Source of the DNA: Neocallimastix lanati (nom. inval.)
Lineage: Eukaryota; Neocallimastigomycota; Neocallimastigomycetes; Neocallimastigales; Neocallimastigaceae
Length of the DNA stretch: 40,000 bases
Direction of reading: 5' to 3'
NCBI GenBank assembly: GCA_016946835.1
Contig: JACVTC010000087.1
Coordinates: 677,501-717,500 of the forward strand
The position numbers and the translations under genes were made by a program. Below the pieces are notes generated by a model that was not told where the DNA came from, ran no database searches, and was given only the letters and a program-made list of their open reading frames with translations. Position 1 is the first letter of the stretch. Each line of letters begins with the position of its first letter. Shown here piece after piece: positions 1 through 11,339 of the stretch.

Positions 1-559
1 AGTGATATATTACAAGCTATTGAAAATCCTTCTTCTAAGGCTGTTCCATGTAGAGTTTATGATAAACATGGTAGAGGTAAAGGTGTTTACATTTTACAGG
101 AAGATACCACTTCTAAAGATTTCATGGTTAGACATTTCCTGAAAACAGATGGCTTAACTCATGATGAAATCTCTGCTAAAACAGGTTCTATTCTTTTAGG
201 TTCTCCAAGAGCTGATTTCTACTGGTCGAAAAACTCAAAAGCTTCAAAAGAATATAAAGAATTTAAAATCATTAGAAATTTTTTACGTAAAAATGAAACC
301 CTTCATGATCTTAAGCATTTGTCTAAAGCTTTACATGATTTAAATGTTGGAAGCAAGGAAGAAATTGAAGCTTTCAGTAATGAATGGTTCGATATTCCAA
401 TCTTTTTGAAATCTTTAGCTGTAAATAATCTATTTATCTATCTATATATATATCTATATATCTATTTATCTATTTATCTAACTATCACAAATTAATAATA
501 ATAATAATAATAATTTTATATATATTTTATCTTTATTTTTATTTTTATTTTTATTTTTA

Positions 560-590
<31 letters not shown>

Positions 591-1028
591 TTTATTTTAT
601 TTTTAATAATTATTGGATATTAAATGCTATATAAAAAAATATAGGTTCAATATTTAGCTGGTAATTGGAATTCTTATTGGATGTGTTTAAATAATTATGT
701 TTTATATAGTAACCCATTGGAAATAACTGATAGCAATGATTCAAAAAAAATAAAGCATTATTTCTTCGAAAATAAAGTACTTTATTCCTTCGGTACAGAA
801 ATAAACTCTGAAATTAATCAATATGGGGATGAATTACCAAAACAAACGTATAATACATTGGTAGATCGTATTTGGGGAGTTTATCAAGATGATTCAAAAT
901 ATCGTATTGCTATAATTAAGCTTTTAGAGGGAGGTCTCACTAAAGGAATGTTTGAAAAATATTTAGTTAATATCGTTAAATATATTTTTAATCCTGTCAC
1001 TATGAATAATAAAGTAAGATCTCATAAC

Positions 1029-1068
<40 letters not shown>

Positions 1069-1571
1069 AAATTATTTATTCCTTTTAATATTAATGGAAA
1101 TATAATAATAATAATATAAGAAATATTCAAATTTTTTAAATAATATTATATAAAATATATACACATATATTTAAAAATAAAAATATTAACAAAAAAAAAA
1201 AAAAATTATTATTATTATTATTATTATTAATACCATTAATATTTTTTTAGATTAAAGCTTTAACTATAAAATTAAGAGATGAAGTTGAATGGAATTCTAA
1301 ATTAAATCGTACTCATCATGGTGAAAATGGAAAAATATATACTGTTGAAGATTTTGAGAATGAAATTGAAGGTGAAAGTAATAAATACAATTCTTGGGGA
1401 TTAAAAAGATGGATTAAAGAAAGAGCAGAAGCTATAGCAAATGAATTTGGTATTACATGGTATCCATCAGTGATTAATAAAGAAAATTCTGGTTATTTAC
1501 AATACGTTAAAGTGGAACCCATTTCCCATGATGATTATATGATTGAATTAGCAGAGGAAAGAAATAATTAA
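1..1571 (+). CDS. CotH-family (spore-coat kinase-like) protein, 3' part
   Basis: The 5' end lies outside the window. I assign exons 1-420, 645-1013 and 1251-1571, with GT-AG introns at 421-644 and 1014-1250; all three join in frame and give 369 visible residues ending at TAA. CotH-like features are the early DGLTHDEISAKTG stretch, the AGNWNSYW segment (visible residues 145-152) and the GLKRWIKERAEAIANEFGI motif near the C terminus. CotH proteins are secretory-pathway protein kinases first known from Bacillus spore coats, and the family is expanded in anaerobic fungi, often with dockerins. This one ends without a C-terminal dockerin. The position where CotH proteins usually carry an acidic D-x-D followed by FG reads FENKVLYSFG (181-190), so catalysis is doubtful. 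Both introns hold simple repeats. The family call is fairly secure; activity and location are not known. Confidence 0.75.
421..644 (+). other. Intron 1 of the CotH-family gene
   Basis: The donor is GTAAAT and the acceptor ATATAG. Splicing joins Leu-Ala to Val-Gln-Tyr-Leu-Ala in phase 0. The intron is filled with TATC/TATA repeats and a long TTTTTA-type repeat at about 528-605. Reading through the donor gives only an Ile/Tyr low-complexity tail. Confidence 0.75.
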
Positions 1572-1581
1572 AATAAAATTC

Positions 1582-1680
<99 letters not shown>

Positions 1681-2116
1681 TGAAAATAAATAATAATAAT
1701 AATGAAAATAGAAAAATAATAGATAAAAAGAAAAATGAAAAAAAAAAAAAATAAATAATATATATATAGAATTTAGATATACTTAGTAATATAAATAAAT
1801 ATATAAATATATAAAGTTTCTTATTTTTATTTTCATAAAATATATTTTTTATTATATATGTAAAATATTAATTTATTAATAAAAAAATTGTATAAAACAA
1901 ATTAATAGCTAATTATATTTACTATGTTATAATTATTCTTATCATGAGTTTTTAATTAAAATTATTTAAAAACTTGTAATATAAAATATTATAATTTAAT
2001 ATAATTTTTATTTTATTTTATTTTTTTTTATTAATTTTTATATATTTATTTTCTTTTTAAAAATTCTTTTTAAAATATATAAAAATTAAATAAATAATAA
2101 TAATAATAATTAAAAA

Positions 2117-2148
<32 letters not shown>

Positions 2149-4185
2149 TTAATAATAATAATAATTTTAGTGTATTCATCAAAATATATATATATATATA
2201 TATATATATCGAAGCATATATATTTATCAACTAAATATAATTTCAAAATTTCATAATTATTCATAGTGTATGTTCCATCTTTATTTAACAATTAAAAACA
2301 AGTCTATATTAAGTATTTTTTTTTTCTATTTATAAAAAAAATTACTTATTATAAATATTAAATTATCTTAAAGGGTGGTTAATTTCAACTATTTATTTAT
2401 ATTATATTAATTGATAATTTAATAAAAAGAAAAAAAAAAAGTTATTATGATTTTATGATATAACTAAAATGTATTTATAAATTTTATTAAAAAAATTTTT
2501 TTTTCAAATTAAATATTTTATTATACAAATATAAATTTAATTATTATTAATAATTAATACAAACTTTTACGGAAAATTAATACATTATTACAAGATAAAA
2601 ATCAACTTTTATTATATAAAGTCTTGATATATAAGTATTTTATACATTTAAATAGTTTTTATTTTTAACTATTACTCAAAAAATTTTTTTCTTTTTTTTT
2701 TTTTTTATTCCAATATAATTAAATTATTGAATAAATAAATTTGGATAATAATTAATAAGAAATAAAACATAGTTGTTATATTTTCATCATCTTTATAGAA
2801 AAGAAAAATCCTTTCTATTTAATTTTTTTTTATTATTTTTTTTTTTAATAATAACATTAATTAATCAATTATATTATTTATTTTCTTTTTTTTTATTTTT
2901 AATATATTTATTTTTTATAGTATTTTTTTATTGAATTTATTTTTTTTTATCACAATCTTTTTCCATTCTTTAATTTTTTTTTCATATCATTTTTCAGGTT
3001 TAAAAATTATGTACAAACCATAAAAAAAAAAAAAAAAAAAAAAAAGTTAGATAATAAAGTATTTTATATATATAATTAAACTAAATAAATTTTACTTAAT
3101 TTTATTATATTATTTTAATAAATATAATAATAAACTAATAAAATAAAGGTATTAAAAAAAATATATATATATAGAGAGAGTGTGTGTGTGTGATGAATAG
3201 TAAATAAAGTTTATTTTTTTACCTATAATTATTATTTTGTTTGTTTGTTTTGTTTTTAATTTTTCATTCTTTTTTGAAAATGTTACTACAAATAAAATAA
3301 TAAATCAATGACTAAAAATTATTAATTAATTTAAATGAAAACAAAAAATTATTATCATCTTTCATTGGTCTTAAGAAAATAAAATTAAAATTTTAAATAT
3401 TAAATAAAATTTAAAAAATATAAATTTTTAAATTCTTAAATTTTTTTTTTTTTTTTTTTTTTTTTTTATTTTATTTTTTTAAGTATCCAATGAAATAATT
3501 TTATTTTTATTTTATTTTTTTATTTTTATTTTTATATATATATATATAAATATAAAATATATATATAATATTAAAAATTTTGCGGCCTTTTTTCTTTTTT
3601 TTTCTTTTTTTTTTTTTTATTAAAATTTTATTTCATTTAATTTTTAATGTATATATATAAAAATTTCAATAATACATTAGAGTTATCCTCTCTGTTAAAT
3701 TACTTTTTTATAGGTAAAAAAACATAATAATAATTTAATAATTTTTATAATATTTTATATATATTTACTTACAAATTTTAAAACCAAATTTTAAAACCAA
3801 AAATTATTTATTTATGATAATTATTAAATACATTTATCAAACACATAAAAATAAAAAACATATATATATATATTTATTTGTATATTATTTAAATTTTATA
3901 AATTTATTATTTTATTTTATTTTATTTACATTATAGAAAACAAAATTATTAATTATCATTAATAATAATTAATATCAATGTTTATGATAAATTAATATAT
4001 AAAATTATAAGATATAAATAAACTTTTAAAAATAAATAATAAAAAGTCTTGCTTTTAATATATTGTTATTTTTATACATTTGGATAGTTTCAGAATTTAT
4101 GAAAAAACTTCATAATTTTTTTTTTCTTTTCTTATTCAAATATAAAAAATAGAAAAAAAAATTATTAAATAAATAAATATTAAGC
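1572..4185. other. AT-rich spacer between convergent genes, no gene seen
   Basis: This separates the end of the CotH gene (+) from the end of the esterase gene (-). It starts with a 38-base A tract (1583-1620) followed directly by a TAA microsatellite (1621 to about 1676). Further on are AT dinucleotide runs (about 2183-2210, 3535-3547), GA/TG runs (3173-3192) and T tracts (about 3440-3467). The only open frames encode Ile/Tyr/Asn low complexity. Two short stretches, near 2610-2690 and 4040-4150, resemble each other (both contain AAGTCTTG and ATACATTT..ATAGTTT) and may be an old duplication. Confidence 0.6.
1583..1676. repeat. Poly(A) tract plus TAA microsatellite
   Basis: Thirty-eight consecutive A bases are followed by an uninterrupted TAA array. 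It lies just 3' of the CotH stop codon. Confidence 0.9.
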
Positions 4186-5844
4186 TTATGGAAGACTGAA
4201 TTGTTTAAGGAAATTCCATCCCATCTTACCGTCACCTTCAGAGTGACCACCACCATTGATGGTACAAAGTCCAACCTTTACACCACCCTTACAGTTTTCA
4301 TACATTTCACAGTTATTTCCTGGAGTGTTTTGTTTTGGACTACCAGTACAACCATTCATCTTAGCCCATTCCTTTAAATTGTTCTTAGCACCCATAAAGG
4401 TGATTGGCTTACCTTGGACAACTTGAGAAAGACCACCATTGTACATAACAATTGGATCTTGAGTACCACGGAAGTTAAGGATTGGGAATGGACGAGATGG
4501 CTTACATTTACCAGCATCAACAATTTCCTTAGCAAGATCAAAAGCAGATGGAGCTGAAGCAGCAATAACATCAGAAAGGAAACAACCAGCATAGTTAGAC
4601 ATACCACCACCCATAGAGAAACCAGCAGCGTAAATACGTTTTGGATCAACACAGGCCTTACTAGTGATTTCCTTAATGAAATTACGAGTGAATTGAACAT
4701 CATCAGCATCAGTACAACATGGACCAACGTTCCAAGCTTGGCCCATTGGACCTTGAGCACCATCCATGAAAGCAACAATAGCACCATCACTAAGAGCAGC
4801 TCTAGCAGTTTGAGAACCGCCTTCCCATTGAGAAGCACTACCACCAATTGGATGATAATTAATAAGAAGTGGAACAGCCTTATTACCAGAGAAACCACTT
4901 GGGAATTTTACAATAACTTTACGACCATTAATATTAAGATTGGTGTTACTCTTTAGAGTCTTTCCAGAACAATCGACTTCACCACCAGTAGATGGAGTAG
5001 TTGGAGTATCTGGAGTTTCTGGAGTAGTAGGAGTATCTGGAGTATCTGGAGTAGTTGGTGTATTATTGTTGGATGAATCACCTCCGTTGTTTCCGGAGTT
5101 GCCTTGGTTACCACCAAATGGATTACCTCCATTTCCACCGAATGGGTTACCACCATTACCACCGAATGGATTACCTCCATTTCCACCGAATGGGTTACCA
5201 CCATTACCACCGAATGGGTTACCTCCATTACCACCAAATGGATTACCTCCATTTCCACCGAATGGGTTACCACCATTACCACCGAATGGGTTACCACCAT
5301 TACCTCCGAATGGATTACCACCATTACCTCCAAATGGATTACCGCCATTACCACCGAATGGGTTACCACCATTACCACCGAATGGGTTACCGCCATTACC
5401 TCCGAATGGATTACCTCCATTACCACCGAATGGGTTACCACCATTACCACCGAATGGGTTACCACCATTACCACCGAATGGGTTACCACCATTACCACCG
5501 AATGGATTACCTCCATTACCGCCGAATGGGTTACCGCCATTATCACCGAATGGATTACCTCCATTACCTCCAAATGGGTTACCACCATTACCTCCATGAT
5601 TACCTTCTTTGTTACTTCCTTGGTCAATGTTTGATGGTTCTTCTACATCTTTATTATTTGATTCTTTTTCCATACCACACCAATCATTATTTTCAACACC
5701 CCAATCACCATCTTCATCAGTATAATAGATATCAACATTACCTTCACTACAACATGGCCAACCTAATTTTTTTGACCAACATTCTGCGGAAGCTTTCGAT
5801 GTTAATAATAATGCTACAAATGATAAAACAGTGAAACTTTTCAT
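4186..5844 (-). CDS. Dockerin-bearing feruloyl esterase (CE1 family)
   Basis: A 552-residue secreted enzyme predicted to hydrolyse feruloyl esters linking arabinoxylan to lignin, acting outside the cell in the fungal cellulosome. Residues 1-20 are a signal peptide with a likely ASA|E cut. Residues 21-58 form one fungal dockerin (CBM10 type) with Cys22, Cys31, Cys32, Cys56 and many Trp/Asp. Residues about 86-246 hold 20 copies of an 8-residue GGNGGNPF repeat, one with a Gly-to-Asp change. A Thr/Pro linker follows, and the alpha/beta-hydrolase domain runs from about 290 to 552. The catalytic triad is readable: Ser410 in GFSMGGG, Asp463 in GTQDP and His534 in GGGHSEGDG. The gene has no intron and is visibly GC-richer than its surroundings. 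Acetylxylan esterase is the main alternative; both are CE1-type. The ATG is the only sensible start, being followed at once by the signal peptide. Confidence 0.9.
   Translation of the reverse strand: MKSFTVLSFVALLLTSKASAECWSKKLGWPCCSEGNVDIYYTDEDGDWGVENNDWCGMEKESNNKDVEEPSNIDQGSNKEGNHGGNGGNPFGGNGGNPFGDNGGNPFGGNGGNPFGGNGGNPFGGNGGNPFGGNGGNPFGGNGGNPFGGNGGNPFGGNGGNPFGGNGGNPFGGNGGNPFGGNGGNPFGGNGGNPFGGNGGNPFGGNGGNPFGGNGGNPFGGNGGNPFGGNGGNPFGGNGGNPFGGNQGNSGNNGGDSSNNNTPTTPDTPDTPTTPETPDTPTTPSTGGEVDCSGKTLKSNTNLNINGRKVIVKFPSGFSGNKAVPLLINYHPIGGSASQWEGGSQTARAALSDGAIVAFMDGAQGPMGQAWNVGPCCTDADDVQFTRNFIKEITSKACVDPKRIYAAGFSMGGGMSNYAGCFLSDVIAASAPSAFDLAKEIVDAGKCKPSRPFPILNFRGTQDPIVMYNGGLSQVVQGKPITFMGAKNNLKEWAKMNGCTGSPKQNTPGNNCEMYENCKGGVKVGLCTINGGGHSEGDGKMGWNFLKQFSLP
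5105..5592 (-). repeat. 24-bp in-frame tandem repeat, 20 copies
   Basis: The AATGG(G/A)TTACC core recurs exactly every 24 bp from 5117 to 5573. It encodes the Gly/Asn/Pro/Phe linker of the esterase. Copies differ mainly at third codon positions, so selection or recombination is keeping the peptide. Confidence 0.95.
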
Positions 5845-6960
5845 CTTTATTTTCTTTTTATTTTATTTTAATAAATACTAAAAATAAAAAATATTATATA
5901 TCTATTTAAAATATTGCCTCTATAAAATAATTAGACTATATATTATTATTTATTATTATTTATTATTACTCAATTATGTTTTTACAATATTATATTTTCT
6001 TATAAAAAAAATTTAAAAATAATAATAAAAAAATTTTTTTTATTATTATTTCTATCTTTATATAAATGTATTTACAATATTAATATGTTAAAAGATAAAA
6101 ATAAAAGATAAATATATAAAAAAAATAAAAAAAAAGGAAATTTCATTTTATTTATATATGAAAATATATTTGTTTTTTTTTTTTTTAATATTACATTTAT
6201 TAATTTAATAATAATATATTTTTTTATTTAATAATATATTTATTTATTTATTTATTTAATAATATAATTAATTTATTAAATAAAATTAAGTGATCGACAT
6301 AACACATTTTTAAATTTAATAAATATTTAATATTAAATATATTAACATTTTATGCATTAATAGTTAACTATTTAATTATTGGTTAATATATTATATTTGA
6401 TAATATAAATCCATATTATCAAATTATTTGTACTGAAAATAAAATAAAAAAAAAAAAAAAAATTAAAACAATAAAAAACAATAAAAAACAATAAAAAAAT
6501 AGAAATGAACAATAACTTGAAAATTAAAAAAAAAAAAAAATTTTTTTTTCTTTTTGGCTAACAAAATTAGTAATCTTTTAATATATAATGAGAATATTAA
6601 ATTATTTAATTATTTATTTTTTATTAATTAATAAAGTTTTTTATTTTATTTTTTTATTTTTTTTTATTTCATACAATTATTGGTTACAACCGAAAAAAAA
6701 AAAAAATAAATAAATAAAAAACTTTATTAATTAATAAAAAAATGTAAATAAAATAATTTAATTTAAATTGTAATAATATTAATTATATAAATTCATTTAT
6801 TTTTATTATAAATTTTGATACTTGTATTATATTTGAAAATATATAAATATTCCGTTTTTATTATTATTTTGACTATTATAATTATTAGAGCTTGGCTTTT
6901 TCTTCTATTGTATTTAAAAAATATCTATATTTATTATTACTATTATTATTATTATTATTT
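5845..6960. other. AT-rich upstream region of the esterase gene, no gene seen
   Basis: This holds the presumed promoter and 5' leader of the esterase. The bases before the ATG are A-rich, typical of start contexts in AT-rich fungi. The rest is T/A tracts and short AT repeats (for example ATTT repeats at about 6236-6258). An imperfect inverted repeat involving TTAATTAATAAAGTTTTTTATTT (about 6623-6646) and AAAAAACTTTATTAATTAATAAA (about 6716-6738) could form a large hairpin. No conserved promoter element is recognised. Confidence 0.5.
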
Positions 6961-6963
6961 TAT

Positions 6964-7357
6964 TGTATTAAAGTTTGGATTCTTTTCTTTTTTTTTATTA
7001 GACTTGGATTAACGAGGACAATAGGGCCTCCAATCTCTTCTTTTAACATATCGGACTCTCTTTCAATTCTTTGCCATACCGTTTCATTGTCGAAGTGGAC
7101 CTTACCCTTTGCAAGGATAATATGAAAGACATTCCCTATATGCAGCTTTTATACAACGGACTTCTTTTCAGTGATCTTTTGGACCATAATTGAGAGAGGA
7201 GCAACTATACTAATCCTCTCACAGATCAAGTGCTTTGTACACTAACAATTATATAGTTTAGTAACAGGAATACTTACCATGACGAATGAACAATCACCTT
7301 CACTTATATGGAAAAATACCCTGGGAAGATGAAAATTGACCCATATAAAAACAAGAA
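6964..7357 (-). pseudogene. Decayed reading frame, possibly a retroelement ORF1
   Basis: This is an island of normal base composition in an AT-rich spacer. One minus-strand frame stays coding-like for about 130 codons but has TAG and TAA stops (near 7241 and 7155). The middle reads HFDNETVWQRIERESD, then EEIGGPIVLVNPSL at the distal end. A GTAAGT..TTAG pair (about 7242-7277) could remove the first stop as a 36-base intron, but the second stop has no such explanation. The EEIGGPIVLVNPSL segment recalls the gag-like ORF1 of LINE retrotransposons; this is only a resemblance from memory. No start codon or ends could be fixed. Confidence 0.4.
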
Positions 7358-7369
7358 AGACAGTTTTAA

Positions 7370-9230
7370 TTATAGTTTTGATTTAATTACAGATCTTTTC
7401 TATTAAATTTCATATTTATATAATTAATTTTTTTTTTTTTTTTATCTTCCCATTGCTTTATTTTATTAATTAAAAGTATTAAATATTAAAAAAAATAAAA
7501 AAAATACATCAAATTAAAAAAAAATATATTAAAAAATAAAAATATATATATGAAAAAAAAAGTAATTTTAATAAAATAAAATTATTAAAAATAAAATTTT
7601 ATAAAAATTAAAGTTTATGAAATATATTGAAAATTAAAAAGAAAATTTTAAAGTTAATTTAAAAGATATTTTTAAATTTTTTTACCCAAAAATGTTTTAA
7701 TAAAATAAAATAATTAAATGAGGAAGTAACGATGTAAAAGTTGAGTGTGGTGTTCATTAAATGATTGCGAAAGGTTTTTTCTTTTATATATATTTTTTTG
7801 GATTAGGAATAATTTTTTCTTTATTAATATTATAGGATTAATAAGGTAATATTCCAAACTCCATTTACACCATATTATTATTATAAAATATTCCTTTTTG
7901 GTTAGACTTTAAGTTTGGATGAGTTATAATTCAATACTATAGAGAAAAAAGGCATTTAATAGAAGTTCTCATAAAAAATTCTAAGCTTTACTTTATATAT
8001 ATATGTATATATTATAAATAATTGAAAGTAAAAAATTAAAGCTATCCCATAATAAATTTATTATTTATTTTTTAATGAAAACAATAGTATTAAATGGTTA
8101 AAAACACCATAAAGCATATATAATAATAAAATACAACTAAAAAATTAAACCGATTTTTAAATTTTTGTTTTTATAATTCGTAACTTGAATTTTATTAAAA
8201 CAATATTTTTATGTAATTAATTATATAAAAAATGTATAATAGTTATTTATTACAATTACATATAGTTTATATTATTTGTTAATAAAAGTATTATAAAAAT
8301 AGTAACAACAATTTTTTTTTTATTATTTTTTTATATTATAATAATTTTTAATTATTAATAATTATTATAAAATATTTTTTATTGAATATTATTGAATTGT
8401 TATTATACTTTTATTATATTAATTATTATAAAATATATATATTCAAACATTATATATATATATTTATATAAATAATTTATTTATGATAAAATTTTAAATA
8501 ATTATGTATGCATATTTTTATAGACTTTACGTTTTTATAATATAAATTAAAGTAATTATTCAAAGAATGGTATAATTATTCAAAAGATATTATTATTTAA
8601 TGATAACTAAGTTCAATATATATATGAATTAATAATATTTATTAATTTAATAAATTTATCATTATTTAGAAATAATGATATTATTATTTTTAATAATATT
8701 ATTAAAAAATAAAAAAAAAAAAATTTAAATTATTTTTAAGTTTAATTTTTAAAATTTTTAACAAAGCTTTTTCTATGAGCCTTCGATGGTTTCTTTTTTT
8801 CATATATTGAACATTATGTTAATTATAATAGAAATGAACAATGTTTTTCAAATAAATGTATTAATAACACTTTTATATATATTGTTCTTTGCATTTAACT
8901 ATAATTATATAGCTGAATTTCAAGTTCATCATGTAATATTTATTTGATCCATATGACACTCAAATAATTTAATAAGTTAAATGAAATTGTTGTAATTGTA
9001 AAGGAAATTGTTAGTAATATGTAGTGTTGTAATTTGACTGTTAACAATAATTTCAATCATCAAATGATAAATTAGTGGAAAAGTTGGTTTACGAAAATAA
9101 TTTTATTTGGCCTGAAGTATGGATGATATAATAATTTATAAATAAACCTACAAATTTGGTTCGTAAATTTATATTTAGATAAATTATTTATTCAAATTAC
9201 AAGCCATACATTATACGTACAAATTAATTA
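7370..9230. other. AT-rich spacer, no gene seen
   Basis: From 7370 to about 8750 this is A/T tracts and AT repeats with no believable reading frame. From about 8760 the texture changes: fewer homopolymers and a more mixed composition, like a region of decayed genes. The stretch 8900-9230 in plus frames gives short coding-like segments split by many TAA/TAG codons. No product can be named. Confidence 0.4.
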
Positions 9231-9464
9231 CTAAGGATATTATCTAAAGTTAAAGATTAGCATTTAAATATTTTATCTAAAGTTTTGAAAATTGTTAAAT
9301 ATTATAATTTAAATAAATCAATACACCAAAATGATCTATCTCTTATTTATCTTCACAAGTTAAACTATATATAAACTATTATTTTAATAGGTAATAAAAA
9401 CAGTGTGACTGAAAAGAAAGTTTCTTTTATTATTGAGTTAGATATAGATAAACTAGTTGAGTAA
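9231..9464 (+). pseudogene. Coding-like relic with two internal stops
   Basis: One plus-strand frame of 77 codons has mixed amino-acid composition and only two internal stops (TAG after Lys-Asp and TAA after Tyr-Ile). It includes HLNILSKVLKIVKYYNLNKS and TEKKVSFIIELDIDKLVE. The neighbouring frames are full of stops. The even hydrophobic spacing would suit a helical-repeat protein such as ankyrin repeats, but I cannot assign a family. It is likely a fragment of a larger decayed gene extending upstream in shifted frames. Confidence 0.35.
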
Positions 9465-10292
9465 TATTACCATTATTACTTGTATATTGATTTATATCAA
9501 TGATAATTATAATAATGTTAAGGAGTCAATATAAAATATGACGTGTACACTAATTATATAATTAAATTTTATTTATTATTTATTTATATATATAATTTAA
9601 TAAAATACTCAAGATATTGATTTTATAAAGTAATTTTTTCTTTTAAATTTTACATACAAGTTATTACATAATTAAACACCATAAATATTCGTAATACTTT
9701 AATTTACAAAGTTTAAAGATTATGAGGAACTTTAACAAATAATAAAATTTGTATTTGATAATTTAAAAAAATTTACTTGTATAATTTTATGTTGTAATAG
9801 CACAAATTCATGTGAAATAAATTTAATCTGAACTACCGTTCTACTTGATTTTTGTGCTATCAAAAATTTTGTGTTACTAAACTCTAATTAGATTCTATAT
9901 TAAATAGAGTTTCTGTTTGTATCTTATAATTAATGATATATATTGTTAAATAAATTCATTATTATATATATATCGATTGTTTATATTTCATATATATAGT
10001 TTTATATATTGAATTTTAGTTATATTATTAATATGCTAAATAATTATTGAAACATTTTAGAATTAACAATAGAAAAACAATTGAATATAAATATTAAAAA
10101 CAGTGAAAAAGTTAATATTAAAATAGAATTATAAATCTAAACTTTAATAAGTAGTTTAATTATTTAAATGAATTGTTTATTATTTATTAAATGTAATTCC
10201 AATAAGTGAAATAATATATATACATAACACATATATTCCAAATTGGAAAAGCAGGTCAGTTTCATAATCGATTAAATATACAGAAATTAAAT
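9465..10292. other. Spacer without a recognisable gene
   Basis: AT-rich, few homopolymers, no reading frame of note. A short imperfect inverted repeat with arms AATAGCACAAATTCA (about 9797) and TGATTTTTGTGCTAT (about 9846) is present. Function unknown. Confidence 0.35.
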
Positions 10293-10740
10293 GTTAACTT
10301 TATTACAATCAATCATGTGATTAACCATTATTTTGAACAGTAATACATTGAGTAGATAAGTTTAATTGATAATATTTCAGACCCAGTGGCTATAGATTTA
10401 TATTAATTATAAATTTTATATCAATTCAAAGATGATTTATTAATTATATCAACATAAATAGGTTCATAGTATTGTCATTGAAAATAATATATATCAGATG
10501 GAGATGCAGATAATAATTTTATATTTACTATCGTTGCACATATATTAGTTCTGATTATTAATTTAACAATTTATTTTCTGAAAAAGAAGATAGCATCATT
10601 CGTTTTAAAATATCTTTATTAAAGCATTTATGTGCAACACCTAGATTACTTTTACATCAATTTGATTAATACAATAATGAATTTATATTATGAGCTGAAA
10701 ATCACTATCACAATTACGCATTTATATGAAAGCATATTTA
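10293..10740 (+). pseudogene. Coding-like relic with stops and a frameshift
   Basis: Plus-strand translation gives readable blocks separated by stop codons: NFITINHVINHYFEQ, LIDNISDPVAIDLY, SDGDADNNFIFTIVAHILVL, then in a shifted frame EKEDSIIRFKISLLKHLCAT followed by PRLLLHQFD. At least six stops and one frame change interrupt it, so it cannot make a protein. It may belong to the same dead gene family as the relic at 9231-9464. No family recognised. Confidence 0.35.
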
Positions 10741-10808
10741 GCATTATATTATACTAAATATTATTTAAATGATAAGTATATAATTAATGCTTCTTGTACT
10801 ATGTTGCT

Positions 10809-11232
10809 CTAGGAATAATGTTCTTTGTAATGTATTTTGTCATATATGCCTTTTATGCAACTTAAAAAAAAGGAACATTCCTCATTCGGTTTGAAAGAAT
10901 CAACGTACATCTCGCTGCAATATATATCTGATACTTTATCTTTTAAAATAAAAAAATCATAGTGACACCTCCTCATTAAATACGCAATAACCATAACCCT
11001 CTCCACTAGGCTTACTTATCCTATAGCATCTATAGGTCATAAGTGGCTCCTTGTCCATTGGTGGATGTGGCCCTTCAAGTATATGACATTTGTTAGACAG
11101 GTAGCTAGAATGGTGAAAGCAAATAATGAACTTACAAGTATTAGATATGATTTCATCATACCTATATATTTCTAGAATATATGAAGGAGTTGATATATTT
11201 CCAATTAAATAAATAGGATATTTGAGTTTCAT
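10809..11232 (-). pseudogene. Frameshifted hypothetical gene
   Basis: A minus-strand frame starting at an ATG near 11232 gives about 90 residues of normal composition, including ISTPSYILEIYRYDEII, HILEGPHPPMDKEPLM and SGEGYGYCVFNEE. It then hits TGA at 10957. The overlapping frame continues from exactly that point with CHYDFFILKDKVSDIYCSEM and PNEECSFFLSCIKG, ending at TAG at 10809. A single frame change near 10965 would join both halves into about 140 residues. Six or more Cys and few Asn set it apart from local low-complexity frames. It could be a recent pseudogene, a sequencing indel, or two exons with a tiny unrecognised intron. No known family seen. Confidence 0.45.
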
Positions 11233-11339
11233 AATAACTATCTTTAGCGACACATGAATTATTTTTGCAAAAGTAATTTTAATATTAATATAAAAGACTT
11301 TTTCCAAAAGATAGAAATAAAAAAACAATAATAGTAATA

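Noticed and set aside
2070-2291. Minus-strand 73-codon frame
   Set aside because: It is an Ile/Tyr/Asn low-complexity product of AT repeats, with no splice context or homology.
5105-5592. Regularly spaced repeat that could be mistaken for a CRISPR array
   Set aside because: The units are contiguous 24-bp coding repeats without unique spacers, inside a eukaryotic gene.
4940-5834. Long open frames opposite or out of frame with the esterase repeat region
   Set aside because: They are shadows of the 24-bp coding repeat and give only Leu/Pro, His/Tyr or Val/Thr repeats; the esterase frame has the signal peptide, dockerin and catalytic triad.
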